In this document: one piece after another, positions 31,601 through 40,316 of the stretch
Layout: the number at the start of each line of letters is the position of its first letter
Numbering within the stretch: position 1 is the first letter of the stretch
Assembly: GCA_002335425.1 (NCBI GenBank)
Contig: DDCB01000040.1
Coordinates: 1-40,406, forward strand
Direction of reading: 5' to 3'
DNA: 40,406 nucleotides
Source of the DNA: Chthonomonas sp. UBA2017
Lineage (GTDB): Bacteria; Armatimonadota; Fimbriimonadia; Fimbriimonadales; Fimbriimonadaceae
Program-made: the position numbers and the translations under genes
The notes under the pieces: model-generated
What the model saw: the letters and a program-made list of their open reading frames with translations, nothing else
The model's database searches: none
Told to the model about the DNA's origin: nothing

Positions 31601-33244
31601 CGCAGAAATATCTAAGTTTCCGGACGAAATCTTCAGATTGAGCTTTTTCGAATCCAGCGCGAATGTCCCGGATGCCGACGCTGCTCCTTGGGGTCCTGAG
31701 ACCACGAGCCGCTGGAGGGTGGCTCGATTTCGATCCATGCGCGAGCGACCTTTGAAATTGCCGAGAAAGACCGCCCGGCCGCTGTCATCCCGATACTGAG
31801 CGACCCCTTCGGCACGCAGGTCGATTTGAGGCTTCGAAATCGTCCCCCCGAGGAGGGCGGCAGCCTGCCAACGACCCTGAATCTCGGGACGCCCCCATCG
31901 CCGCGTCACCGTCGCTAAGTCAGACTCGGCAAGCTGAAAAGAGCCCGAGACTTTGCCGGAAGCAAACTCGAGTCCGGCTTCGCCGGAGACGGGCTGGTCG
32001 AGCCATCGCCCGCCCATGAGTCGTGCTGAAACTCGGCTTTCATCGAGGCCGAGCCTCCATTTCGATCGAGACACCACTTCGTCACCCCAACGGGCCTCCG
32101 CGACGTCGAGTTCGCCTCCTAACCTCCAGCCAGACTCGGTCAGCGCGACGCTTCCTTTGAAAGCAGATCGACCGATCTGAACTTCGCGCGGCAGGACCGC
32201 CTTGAGCGGATTCCAAGCTTGGGCACCCGAACGAAGCTGCGCTCTCAGGCCCCCAGAAAGGCGAAGCGGGCCATCCCAACGAATCTCACCCCGAAACTCG
32301 GCTTCGCGGCCGGTCTCCAACGAGGCCCAAGAGCCGGATGCACCTTTCTGAGTCAGGAGAGTCCGGCCTTGGACTCGGGCTCCCTGCAGAACGTCCTGGA
32401 CTTGCAGGCCCTCGGCTCGCCAATCGAACTGTCCCGCGGCTTCGAATTCGCCGGATCGCCATCGAACCCAAAACGGACCGGTCGCCCGAAGCGAATTTGT
32501 CTCGATCTTGCCCCAGTCTCGGAGGGTCACGGGATCGATCCATCGCCGAGCCTGATCCCAACCTCGGCGGAGCTCGGCCTGGTCTAACCGGCCGGAAACC
32601 AAGACCGGTCCCGATCGAAGGGACGTGATGTCAAGCGGGATGCGCCCGACTCCGTCGATGGCGAGATCGACCTGGGCCGAGGAGGTCGCTCCGACGAACT
32701 TGGCTCGGACTTCGGAGACGCTCAGATGTTCCTCCAAAGCCGGTCGCGCCGTCTCGTCTCGATATTTGAGGCGAATGTTCTTCGCGCGCAGATCGATCCA
32801 AGCCTGCGGGCCCTCTTCCTGAGGCTTGGGGAGCAAGGACTCCAGATTGAACTTTCGATCTGCCTGGCGAATCAGGGTGATTTGGGCATGGCTAGCGGCG
32901 ACCCGGACTTGGGTGGCTGGCCAGTTTCCGGCCGCGTCCAGTCGGTCGAGTTGCGCCACAACCTGGCCTCGCGGACTCCGGACTTCGAGCCCAAACCCTA
33001 AGAATCGCCACTCGCGTGCATCGGCGTCCCACGAAATGGCGTAGCTTTGGGCGGTGAGCTTGGCGCGGCTGGTGGCGGTTTCATATTCGACTTCGAGCGG
33101 AACCCCAGGGGCCGACAAATGCTCGACCAAGCTCGCGAGGTAGACCAGCGCCCAGCCCAAAACCAACAGCGTGGGCACCGCCACCGCAACAAAGGTTGAA
33201 GTGCCGACCAATAGCCGAAAGACAGTCCGAAGGAAGGGGCGCAA
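28661..33244 (-). CDS. tamB: TamB/AsmA-like outer-membrane assembly protein
   Basis: This is a 1527-residue protein with an N-terminal signal anchor (about 8-38). Long repeats of beta-strands typical of TamB follow, ending in a TamB C-terminal domain that finishes TFEYSIRF. TamB bridges the inner and outer membranes and helps move proteins or lipids to the outer membrane. The final segments (DLSQDQILALIGQ, LAGELKLDYLAVEYNP and the SVGQNNDYELKLTYRPR region) are characteristic. The ATG at 33244 has AAAGGAG 5 nt upstream, a good start. It follows nuoG with a 29-bp gap and may be cotranscribed. A tamA (Omp85) partner is not adjacent. Confidence 0.92.
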   Translation of the reverse strand: MRPFLRTVFRLLVGTSTFVAVAVPTLLVLGWALVYLASLVEHLSAPGVPLEVEYETATSRAKLTAQSYAISWDADAREWRFLGFGLEVRSPRGQVVAQLDRLDAAGNWPATQVRVAASHAQITLIRQADRKFNLESLLPKPQEEGPQAWIDLRAKNIRLKYRDETARPALEEHLSVSEVRAKFVGATSSAQVDLAIDGVGRIPLDITSLRSGPVLVSGRLDQAELRRGWDQARRWIDPVTLRDWGKIETNSLRATGPFWVRWRSGEFEAAGQFDWRAEGLQVQDVLQGARVQGRTLLTQKGASGSWASLETGREAEFRGEIRWDGPLRLSGGLRAQLRSGAQAWNPLKAVLPREVQIGRSAFKGSVALTESGWRLGGELDVAEARWGDEVVSRSKWRLGLDESRVSARLMGGRWLDQPVSGEAGLEFASGKVSGSFQLAESDLATVTRRWGRPEIQGRWQAAALLGGTISKPQIDLRAEGVAQYRDDSGRAVFLGNFKGRSRMDRNRATLQRLVVSGPQGAASASGTFALDSKKLNLKISSGNLDISAIFPEVSGVAFASASITGTPAKPVVDAKAEVFGLQYGDYRIPVFSTRVQSDSNRVIASEMVARTGNTQGTGWAQWNPKSGAVEGEFEGTTLTLSDWLGDSVNGAARAEKVKLAGTLDSPVLTGSLRSEGVSIGGVRLEEVMADFKLTKQEAELSRAEIRQDDARADLWGTYTWQDRRYQAQGRFENADLARVLVPTEDLQVEGKASGEFKLAGTADQLTRLDSNLILQNVEVNQSLLGSGGWTVTSSDGIFRGEGALSTLGRSAVVQNAEFNSETRALRGELDFFNFDLSNIVVTADRWTRNWTEDARNLIKGAEGSVFASFLVGGTPEAISVEMSDLQVKSMEIQGRQGGDLSARGSYREGHFKMESLDWLVRPATENEAASRIRGQFSVEEGLLRGGGELTNLDLSWIQAFGYRDFPIYGNVDQLTFDLAGTTDAPEVTGSLQAQTIGLPGADGSIQTVPANFLLDQFRLKEGQLEGTGTYFYEGFGGPFEFIGPLDAFQLPQVERVNPQPFVLMVDVRERPISELEGLLPSLDGAQSQGTVRGQGVVRIEQGVAKIEARLEAQAEQIALKNLDERLRRVTAVIEANESTARLQGRLSPSQGGELTWSLSTDLTGLISEGLSLSDALNQAQIAGEIRALALQLDQALANSQGRPEGRVTGMVQGGILVSGPLMKPSLANAGSPIRLSDGVVLLPSDFPISEGRKSFTWDPAFSNLSFEVAPETRLQSSLVNLLLRGSGTLNGQLSIPDLVTKLDVQEGSMQLPTARVLLEDTSKITLNYQGRPDGNANARVDLDLEGRTSVSARRFDSIERYDINLRIRGDLLDPQNTLSFTASSEPPDLSQDQILALIGQKEFIEGLASSVFRNRSAVQDALLGFTLQNWLSPFTRSLAGELKLDYLAVEYNPIDGFSAVAAKTFDRGWTLQFRRQITSTVGQNNDYELKLTYRPRVRSRTLERTRFGLATDSRRPWKITFEYSIRF

Positions 33245-33273
33245 TGCTCACTCCTTTAGACGTGCGAACCGCC

Positions 33274-35484
33274 TCAAAGTCGGCCTAAGGTGGATTCTAA
33301 GCCTGAGAAGTCTGGATTCGATCCCAGCTCCGGAACCACAACGCCCTCGCCCAACAGACCCTCGTGATTCGGCCCGGGGTAGCCCGGGACCTGCGCAGAA
33401 ATCTCGCCCAAGACCTCGCTCGGATTGAAAAGCGGGGCCTGTGGATGCAACCGAAGGCTGAGCTCCTGATACGTTCGCCAAGCCTCTTTCGCGTCCCCTG
33501 GCGCTTCGATCACCTTGCGCAATCGCTGGACGCGTCCTTCGCAGTTCGTGTAAGTTCCGTCTTGCTCGGCGGGCGCCTCCATCGGAAGCACGACACTGGC
33601 GTAGGCCATTGCCTCCGTCTCCAGGGAGTCCTGCACCACCAAGAAGGGCACATTCTCCAGCGCTCTTGTCACGAGGTCGCGATCCGGCCAGAGCTCAAAC
33701 GGGTTGCATCCGGCAAGCCACAAGGCGTCTAACTGACCCTCCGCGGCGGCACCCAAAATGGCGCGCGTGTCAAGGCCGGGCGACTCGACGCGGGCGCCCC
33801 CCGGCACCGTATCTGGCAGGACCCCCAGATCGGCGGCCCCTTGGTCGTTGCCCGCGCACGAGAAGACCGAGAACCGGCCGCCGACCTGATGCGCGAGGCC
33901 AGCGAGAACTTCGAGGGCGTCCGGTCCCTTCGGCTTATTCAGCATCTCGTGGCTCGTGACGATGCCCATGCCCGGAGATCGAAGCGCTTCGGCCGCCTCG
34001 CGGAGCTTGGCGGCGGGAACTCCAGTCGCCTCTTGGATGGCTTCGGGGGTCCATCGAGCCACCCCAGGGGTCTGCGGTGCGAGCAGGTGCAAGAGGCCTG
34101 CGGCCAACGCGGCCTCGCTGCCGGGCCGATAAATCAAAGATAGATGCGCAAAGCTATCGACATCCGTCGCCTGAGAGCTTGCGACGACCACTTTGCAGCC
34201 GTTCTGGAACCAAGCCTTGCGAACGCGAAGGAAGACGATCGGCAGATCGTCAGCCAACGAACCCCCGAAGACCAGGATCGACGAGAAGCTTTCGATCTCA
34301 GCGATCTCGAACTGCCTTGGATTCACTCCGAACTTATGCTCCAGCCGAGCCTCTCGCGGCGTGAGGTGATTTGTCCAACGATGGTCCAAATTGTTGGACT
34401 TCATCTGTTCACGAACAAGCTTTTGCAGCAGGAAGTAGCCTTCGTTCGAGATCTTCGATCCCGCAAGCACCCCGACTCGACTCCCTTGCGACTGGAACCG
34501 AGGTGCGATGACGTCATAGGCATCAGCCCATCGCGCAGGGCGGAAGGCTTGGGGGGCCTCGCCGGCAGATTCGGTGAGCTCAGGAGCTTCGGCCCGGATC
34601 AAGGGCTGGATCAATCGCCGCGGATCGTTATACCAATCGTGGCCAAACTTACCTTGATCGCACGTCCATTCTTCGTTGACAGCCTCGTTCGTGCGGCCAT
34701 TGATTCGGACGAACTTCGACGCTCGGTGATCAAACCAGACGTTACATCCGTTCGAACACTCCAAGCAGATACTGGGCTTCGTCTCTAGGTCCCAAGGTCG
34801 AGCTCGAAACCGATACTTGGCCGAGGTCAGCGCCCCGACAGGGCAGATCTCGATGACGTTCCCACTGAACTTAGATTCGAAATCGAGCAATTGGAAGGTC
34901 GAGGGCTGCATCTGCGCCCCTCGGAACCGAAAGGCAAGTTGACTATCGCCGCTGATCTCTTCGGTAAAGCGAACGCAACGCCCGCATTGAATACATCTTT
35001 CCAGGTCTAAAGTGACATATTTGCTGAGCGGGAACGCCTTCGGCAAGTGCCGCTTGATCTCGATGTATCGGCTCGTCGAGGGGCCGTAAAAGACAGTGTT
35101 GTTCTGCAAGGGGCACTCGCCCCCCCGGTCGCAGATCGGGCAATCGAGCGGGTGGTTAATGAGGAGAAATTCCAAGACACCCTTGCGGTCTTTGTGGACC
35201 ATTTCGGTGTCGGTGAAGACAACCATTCCGTCGCTTGCGGGCAATGTGCAACCCGCTTGCGGCTTCGGCATTTTTCGAACCGATCCGTCCGGCTGCTTGA
35301 ATCCGACCTCGACCAAGCACATCCGGCACATGCCGACCGGCTTCATGCGCGGGTGGTAGCAAAAGATCGGGATTTCGAGCCCCAATCGCTTCACCGATTC
35401 CACGATCAGTTCGCCTTTGGGAACCTGAATGTCCACGTCGTTGATCGTGATTGTCACAAGATCGGTGCCGATTACTGCTGCCAT
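33274..35484 (-). CDS. nuoG: NADH-quinone oxidoreductase subunit G
   Basis: NuoG is the large iron-sulfur subunit of respiratory complex I. This 736-residue protein shows the [2Fe-2S] ligands C42, C53, C56, C79, the His-Cys3 cluster (H111, C115, C118, C124), one 4Fe-4S cluster (C164, C167, C170, C214) and a further C240-x2-C243-x3-C247 with C275, the N7 position found in only some bacteria. A molybdopterin-type domain follows. I chose ATG 35484 because the family starts just before TITINDVDIQVPKGE; another ATG at 35526 follows AGGAGG directly, with no spacing. No other nuo gene is nearby. The frame further upstream crosses the opposite-strand genes. Confidence 0.95.
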   Translation of the reverse strand: MAAVIGTDLVTITINDVDIQVPKGELIVESVKRLGLEIPIFCYHPRMKPVGMCRMCLVEVGFKQPDGSVRKMPKPQAGCTLPASDGMVVFTDTEMVHKDRKGVLEFLLINHPLDCPICDRGGECPLQNNTVFYGPSTSRYIEIKRHLPKAFPLSKYVTLDLERCIQCGRCVRFTEEISGDSQLAFRFRGAQMQPSTFQLLDFESKFSGNVIEICPVGALTSAKYRFRARPWDLETKPSICLECSNGCNVWFDHRASKFVRINGRTNEAVNEEWTCDQGKFGHDWYNDPRRLIQPLIRAEAPELTESAGEAPQAFRPARWADAYDVIAPRFQSQGSRVGVLAGSKISNEGYFLLQKLVREQMKSNNLDHRWTNHLTPREARLEHKFGVNPRQFEIAEIESFSSILVFGGSLADDLPIVFLRVRKAWFQNGCKVVVASSQATDVDSFAHLSLIYRPGSEAALAAGLLHLLAPQTPGVARWTPEAIQEATGVPAAKLREAAEALRSPGMGIVTSHEMLNKPKGPDALEVLAGLAHQVGGRFSVFSCAGNDQGAADLGVLPDTVPGGARVESPGLDTRAILGAAAEGQLDALWLAGCNPFELWPDRDLVTRALENVPFLVVQDSLETEAMAYASVVLPMEAPAEQDGTYTNCEGRVQRLRKVIEAPGDAKEAWRTYQELSLRLHPQAPLFNPSEVLGEISAQVPGYPGPNHEGLLGEGVVVPELGSNPDFSGLESTLGRL

Positions 35485-35591
35485 CTTCGCTTCCTTTCTA
35501 CGCAGCCTGGGAAGGCTGTCGCTCATCCTCCTTTCTACCCGAACCCAGCCGCTCATCGCCGGGTCGAGGGGTGGCCGGGTAGATTTGTGAG

Positions 35592-35930
35592 ATGAACACC
35601 TACGCCATCTGGGTGGACCTGGCCCCGGGGGCGCACGACCTGGAGTTTGCAGAAGCCGTGAAGGGGTACCTCGGCGTTTTTCTCCGGGAAGGCTGGGCCG
35701 AGGGCTATCGGCTGAAGCGTCGAAAATTTGGGTTTGGCCCGACGGGCATGGGCGAATGGAGCATTGAGATCGACTTCGTCGACCTGGCTCAGATGGACCG
35801 GGCCTTTGAACAAGCCGCAAGACGAACGGGCGACCTGGAGAACCTCCATCACGAGGTTTATTCCCGAGTGGTGAACTTCCGCAGCGGACTCTACCGCGAC
35901 TTTCCCGACCCGGTTCGGGGCCTCGAATGA
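35592..35930 (+). CDS. Small protein of unknown function, coupled to an FAD oxidoreductase
   Basis: This 112-residue protein has features of a small soluble alpha/beta fold: MNTYAIWVDLAPGAHDLEFAEAV, GMGEWSIEIDFVDLAQMDRAF, and a C-terminal HHEVYSRVVNFRSGLYRDFPDP. The pattern suggests a small ferredoxin-like family of unknown function; I cannot name it. Its stop overlaps the start of the FAD oxidoreductase by 4 bp (ATGA), so the two are translationally coupled. It is divergent from nuoG over about 107 bp. Its ATG has only a weak ribosome binding site. Confidence 0.75.
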   Translation: MNTYAIWVDLAPGAHDLEFAEAVKGYLGVFLREGWAEGYRLKRRKFGFGPTGMGEWSIEIDFVDLAQMDRAFEQAARRTGDLENLHHEVYSRVVNFRSGLYRDFPDPVRGLE

Positions 35931-37441
35931 CCCGAATTCGCACGCCGGTCCTGATTGTCGGCGGAGGCATGGGAGGATGCGCGGCCGCTCTGGCGCTCGC
36001 CTCACAAGGGGTGAAGTGCGTGATGTCCGAGCCTCATCGCTGGCTGGGTGGCCAGCTGACAAGCCAAGCGGTGCCGCTCGACGAGCATCCTTGGATCGAA
36101 GATTTCGGCCGGACCGAGCTGTATGCCGAGCTCCGCCGCCGACTTCGAGCCCGGTATGCGGTCGAGGACCGGGGATTTGACTTGGGGCGCGGCAACCCGG
36201 GACAGGCGTGGGTTTCAAGACTCGCGATCGAGCCCCGCTTGGCGGCCGAGGTCTTCGAGTCCTGGCTGGGTTCGTATCGAAAGACCCTCACGCTGCTGCG
36301 CGGCTATCGCCCCGAATCTGCAGAAGTTCGTGACGAACGCATCCTGAGCGTGCAGATGGTCCATGTTGAAACCGGCGAGGAGGTTCGTGTCGAGCCTCAG
36401 TTCGTCCTGGAGGCGACCGAGTTGGGCGAGTTGCTGCCGCTGGTGGGGTGCGACTATCGGGTCGGCGCGGAATCAAAATCTGAAACCGGTGAGCCGCATG
36501 CGCCGGAAGTTGCCGCGCCCCTTTCCCAGCAAGCCATCACCTGGGTCTTGGCGCTGACTTGGGGCGAGCCGGCGACCGACCTGGCGCGGCCCACAGGCTA
36601 TGATCGATGGGTCGATTTCCGACCTCCGGGCTGGCCGGGGCCGCTCCTGAGCTGGACCTATCCAGAGCCTCGAACGGGAGCCACGAAGAGCCTGCCCCTC
36701 TTCGAGCCCGAACCGAGCTGGTGGAGCTATCGCCGGGTGCGGGCGGCGAGCTCTGGCCGCGCGGAATCGAGCCTCGTGAACTGGCCCCAAAATGACCAGA
36801 TGATCCAAGCAGTGATCGATGTCCCGCCGGACGATGCGGAGCGGGGCTACCAGCTGGCCCGCGAGCTCTCGTTGAGCTGGCTGCATTGGATGCAAACCGA
36901 AGGGGGCGCCCCCCAGCTTCGGCCTGACCCCGAGGCCGTTGGGACTCCCGATGGCTTGGCCCAGGCGGCCTACATTCGCGAATCTCGGCGGATTGTGCCG
37001 CTTCGCCGAATTCTGGAGACCGACGTGAGCGCCGAACTACATCCTGACCTGCGGCTCGCGGAGTCGTTTCCGGATTCGATCGGAGTCGGAGCGTATCGCA
37101 TCGACCTTCACCCCACCCCCACCGGCGACCCCTATCTCGACCTTAGCTCGTTGCCCTATGAGATCCCCTTGCGGTCGATCTTGCCCACCTCGCTCCGCAA
37201 TCTGATTGCGGCCGGGAAATGCATGGGCTCAACCCACATCACGAACGGATGCACCCGGCTCCACCCGGTCGAGTGGAACGTCGGAGAATCGGCCGGTCGA
37301 CTGGCTGCTTTTTGCTTGCGAGAAGGCTCCGAGCCTCATCAAGTCGCGGCGAGCCCGACCCGGACAACCTCCTTTCAGTCGAGTCTCCTTCAGGCTGGAG
37401 TCGAAATTTTTTGGCCAGAGGACGCAGTTCATCCGCTTTAG
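35927..37441 (+). CDS. FAD-dependent oxidoreductase
   Basis: This is a 504-residue flavoprotein of the FAD-dependent oxidoreductase type found in many Armatimonadota and Planctomycetes. The N-terminal dinucleotide motif is VLIVGGGMGGCAAALALASQG (given in outline), with the E/H-rich segment SEPHRWLGGQLTSQA following. C-terminal flavin contacts are PLRSILPTSLRNLIAAGKCMGSTHITNG (in outline) and WNVGESAGRLAAFC. No membrane segment is seen, and the start immediately precedes the FAD motif, so it is cytoplasmic. The electron donor or substrate is unknown. It overlaps the 112-residue gene by 4 bp. Confidence 0.88.
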   Translation: MTRIRTPVLIVGGGMGGCAAALALASQGVKCVMSEPHRWLGGQLTSQAVPLDEHPWIEDFGRTELYAELRRRLRARYAVEDRGFDLGRGNPGQAWVSRLAIEPRLAAEVFESWLGSYRKTLTLLRGYRPESAEVRDERILSVQMVHVETGEEVRVEPQFVLEATELGELLPLVGCDYRVGAESKSETGEPHAPEVAAPLSQQAITWVLALTWGEPATDLARPTGYDRWVDFRPPGWPGPLLSWTYPEPRTGATKSLPLFEPEPSWWSYRRVRAASSGRAESSLVNWPQNDQMIQAVIDVPPDDAERGYQLARELSLSWLHWMQTEGGAPQLRPDPEAVGTPDGLAQAAYIRESRRIVPLRRILETDVSAELHPDLRLAESFPDSIGVGAYRIDLHPTPTGDPYLDLSSLPYEIPLRSILPTSLRNLIAAGKCMGSTHITNGCTRLHPVEWNVGESAGRLAAFCLREGSEPHQVAASPTRTTSFQSSLLQAGVEIFWPEDAVHPL

Positions 37442-37465
37442 GCAACCTGGGACCCACGAGAACGT

Positions 37466-38335
37466 ATGGAAGAACGTATGGACCGAGTTCGATTGCCAGG
37501 TTTGGACCCGAAGGCGTTCATCGCCGATACGGATCGCGTCGCCTTAGAGGCCCTCAAGCGCGTGCCGCTGTTACCCCTGCTGGTGCAGAAATTCTATGAA
37601 GTTGGGCTTGACCGGTGGCTCTACTGCTACAACATGGGCATGTCGGTGCGGTGTGGCCCTCGGCAATACAAGACTCTCTACAACATTCTGACGGAATCTT
37701 GTGAAATTCTCGACATGCCGGTGCCGGAACTCTATGTCTCAAGCAACCCGTTTCCGAATGCGTTCGCGGGCGGGGTCGAGCGGCCCTATATCACGATCCG
37801 AAACTCGATGATCGACTGCTTATCGGATGAGCAAATGTATCATCTGATTGGGCATGAACTTGGACATATCAAGGCAAATCACATCCTTTACAAGTCGGTC
37901 GCGCACGTGCTCGCCCCTCTTTTGGAGATGATCGGCCGGCGGACGTTTGGACTCGGGGACGTGGCGAGCATTGCCCTGGTGATGGCGTTTTCGGAGTGGT
38001 CGCGTCAGGCCGAGATTACGGCCGACCGAGCCGGCCTTTTGGTGGCTCAGTCCCTCAACATCTCGCTCGATGCGAACCTCTCGCTTTGTGCAGGTCCGAA
38101 CCGTCTGGCCCATGAACAGAGCCGCGAGGCGTTCCTGGAGCAGGCCCGGACGTACCAGGACAGCGGCCCGATTGAGTCGTTGGGCAAAGTGCTTCTTTTT
38201 CTGCTGCTGACGTCGACCTACACCCACCCGATGCCAGTCCATCGGTCGCAAGAACTCGAGCGGTGGGTCTTGTCGGGCAAGTTCGAGAAGATTTTGAGCG
38301 GCGACTACCCCAAGGTTAAAGAAGCCGTCGCCTGA
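37466..38335 (+). CDS. M48-family zinc metallopeptidase
   Basis: The 289-residue protein has the metallopeptidase motif HELGH at 130-134 (two zinc histidines and the catalytic glutamate) and the third-ligand motif EITAD (E183, D187), which places it in the M48/HtpX group. Hydrophobic stretches (about 143-176 and 240-252) suggest membrane association. There is no N-terminal signal. Start codons at 37466 and 37478 (MDRVRL) are both possible; the repeated GAACGTATGGA makes it hard to choose. It lies 24 bp after the FAD oxidoreductase and is convergent with the ABC ATPase, abutting it with no spacing. Confidence 0.9.
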   Translation: MEERMDRVRLPGLDPKAFIADTDRVALEALKRVPLLPLLVQKFYEVGLDRWLYCYNMGMSVRCGPRQYKTLYNILTESCEILDMPVPELYVSSNPFPNAFAGGVERPYITIRNSMIDCLSDEQMYHLIGHELGHIKANHILYKSVAHVLAPLLEMIGRRTFGLGDVASIALVMAFSEWSRQAEITADRAGLLVAQSLNISLDANLSLCAGPNRLAHEQSREAFLEQARTYQDSGPIESLGKVLLFLLLTSTYTHPMPVHRSQELERWVLSGKFEKILSGDYPKVKEAVA

Positions 38336-39094
38336 TCAGGCGTTCATCGCGATCTGGTCTGGGTTCGGCATCGCATCGAGCATCTCTTGGGCGTCGATCG
38401 GGTTTTCCACCCGCTCGTCGAGAACGATTCGACCGTCTCGGAAGCGAACAATCCGCTTGCAGTGGCGCGCGATCTCTTCTTCGTGGGTCACGATAACCAC
38501 GGTTTTGCCTTCTCGGTTTAACGACTGAAAGAGGGCCATGATCTCTTCGCCGGTGCGCGAGTCCAGATTGCCGGTCGGCTCGTCGCCCAAGATCAAGACG
38601 GGGTTCGTGACGATCGCCCGGGCGATCGCGACCCGTTGCTGTTGCCCGCCGGAGAGCTCATTCGGCTTGTGGTGCATTCTCTGCGCCAGGCCGACTTGCT
38701 CCAGCGCTTTTTCCGCAACCTTGGACCGACCCTTGACCCCGGCATACATCAACGGGAGTTCAACGTTCTTCAGCGCCGAGGTCCGCGGCAGCAGGTTGTA
38801 CTGCTGAAAGACGAATCCGATGAACTTGTTGCGAATTTCGGCCAGATTCGATTCGGCGAGCTGGGCGACGTCTTGCCCATTCAAAAAGTACTGTCCTCGG
38901 GTGGGCCGATCCAGACACCCCAACACGTTCAAGAACGTCGATTTGCCCGACCCCGAAGGCCCCATGATCGCCACAAACTCGCCTTGCTCGATGCGAAACG
39001 ACACATCGCGCAGCGCATGAACGACCATGTCGCCGGTCGAATAGTCTTTGCAGAGATCCTTGACTTCAACTACGGTGGATGCGGGGGTGCTCAT
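38336..39094 (-). CDS. MacB-type ABC transporter ATP-binding protein
   Basis: The 252-residue ATPase has Walker A GPSGSGKST (45-53), the signature LSGGQQQRVAIARA and Walker B VLILGDEPTGNLDS, plus the H-loop VTHE. It is the LolD/MacB type, which powers periplasmic substrate release or lipoprotein transport. A separate MacB-like permease gene lies 5 bp upstream (39100), so ATPase and permease are split, unlike fused MacB. The last ~20 residues (VENPIDAQEMLDAMPNPDQ) are an acidic tail. The substrate is unknown. Confidence 0.93.
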   Translation of the reverse strand: MSTPASTVVEVKDLCKDYSTGDMVVHALRDVSFRIEQGEFVAIMGPSGSGKSTFLNVLGCLDRPTRGQYFLNGQDVAQLAESNLAEIRNKFIGFVFQQYNLLPRTSALKNVELPLMYAGVKGRSKVAEKALEQVGLAQRMHHKPNELSGGQQQRVAIARAIVTNPVLILGDEPTGNLDSRTGEEIMALFQSLNREGKTVVIVTHEEEIARHCKRIVRFRDGRIVLDERVENPIDAQEMLDAMPNPDQIAMNA

Positions 39095-39099
39095 AGGGT

Positions 39100-40305
39100 T
39101 TATTCGTGGCGAAGGGCTTCAATCGGCTGGAGGCTGCTGGCTCGAAGCGCGGGATAGAGCCCAAAAAAGAGTCCGACGAACGCGCTAAATCCAAAGGCCA
39201 TCACAATGGCTTGCGTTTGGACCACAGGTGGTACTTTCAACGCTTCGGCCACAAAAACCGTTGCGCCGTAGCCGAGAGCGACGCCGATGCCGCCTCCGAG
39301 CACGCACATGACCACGCTTTCCAACAAGAATTGAATCAGGATGCCGCTCCGCTTGGCGCCGATGGCTTTTCGCAAGCCGATTTCGCGAGTGCGTTCGGTC
39401 ACGCTCACCAACATGATGTTCATGATCCCGATTCCACCGACCAGGAGTGAGACCGAGGCGATGCCCGCCAGCAAGAAGCTCAGGAGCCGAGTTTGAGTCT
39501 CGATCTGCTCAATCCATTCTCCCTGGTTAAAGACTCGAAACTGGTTTTCACCGGCGGCATTTCGCCGCGTCAGAGCGAGCGAGGCCTCCACTTCGGTTTG
39601 AGTGAACGGCAAGACCTCGGTGTTGATCGCCATCACGTTGATCATGTCGAGGTTGGTTCGGCCCATCAGCCGCTGTCGGGCGGTGCTGAGCGGGATGTAG
39701 ATTTGGTCGTCCGGGTTCATGAACCCCGATCCGCCTTTATAGAAGATCACTCCGGCGACTTCGAACGGTTGACCTTTGATCATGATTGTCGAGCCGACCG
39801 CGTTTTCTCCGCCAAAAAGGGTGTCGTAGACCTGATAACCCAAGACCGCTTTGCGATTCATCATCGCTTCGTCCTCTTGGGTGTACCAACTCCCTTGAAA
39901 GAGTCGCGTAGCATTCCGCACGATGGCCATCTCGGGCTCGCCGCCCATGATCTGGGTCCGAGTGTTTCGGTTGCCGAATTTGACGGTCTCTTGCGATCGG
40001 ACCCCGCCGGCAACGATCTTCGCCGTCGGAACCCGGCGCCGGATCACTTCGACATCCTCATCCTTCAGGGCGGCCCCGGCCATCCCGGCGCTGCTCCCTC
40101 GTCGCCAATCTGGCATGACCGTGATCATGTTCGTGCCCATCGCTTCGATGTTTTCGAGCGACTTCTTTTTGGTGCCTTCGCCGATGCCGAGCATGGCGAT
40201 GACCGATCCGACGCCGATCACGACCCCGAGCGTCGTCAGGGCCGAACGGAGCTTATTGGCCGAGATGGCCCGAAGCGCACTTTGAAGGCTATCACCCAGT
40301 GTCAT
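39100..40305 (-). CDS. MacB-type ABC transporter permease
   Basis: This 401-residue permease has the MacB/FtsX architecture: an N-terminal helix (about 20-42, ALTTLGVVIGVGSVIAMLGIGEG, in outline), a large periplasmic domain (about 50-270), and three C-terminal helices with the typical TERTREIGLRKAIGAKRSGILIQFLLE motif (in outline) and a closing LQPIEALRHE. The ATG at 40305 has AGAGGA 8 nt upstream. It lies between the adaptor tail (40317) and the ATPase, forming an adaptor-permease-ATPase exporter operon. Confidence 0.95.
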   Translation of the reverse strand: MTLGDSLQSALRAISANKLRSALTTLGVVIGVGSVIAMLGIGEGTKKKSLENIEAMGTNMITVMPDWRRGSSAGMAGAALKDEDVEVIRRRVPTAKIVAGGVRSQETVKFGNRNTRTQIMGGEPEMAIVRNATRLFQGSWYTQEDEAMMNRKAVLGYQVYDTLFGGENAVGSTIMIKGQPFEVAGVIFYKGGSGFMNPDDQIYIPLSTARQRLMGRTNLDMINVMAINTEVLPFTQTEVEASLALTRRNAAGENQFRVFNQGEWIEQIETQTRLLSFLLAGIASVSLLVGGIGIMNIMLVSVTERTREIGLRKAIGAKRSGILIQFLLESVVMCVLGGGIGVALGYGATVFVAEALKVPPVVQTQAIVMAFGFSAFVGLFFGLYPALRASSLQPIEALRHE

Positions 40306-40316
40306 TTTGGTTCCTC

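Noticed and set aside
33274..35970. Longer NuoG starting at 35970
   Set aside because: The extension crosses the divergent plus-strand genes and precedes the conserved N-terminal ferredoxin fold, so it is not part of the protein.
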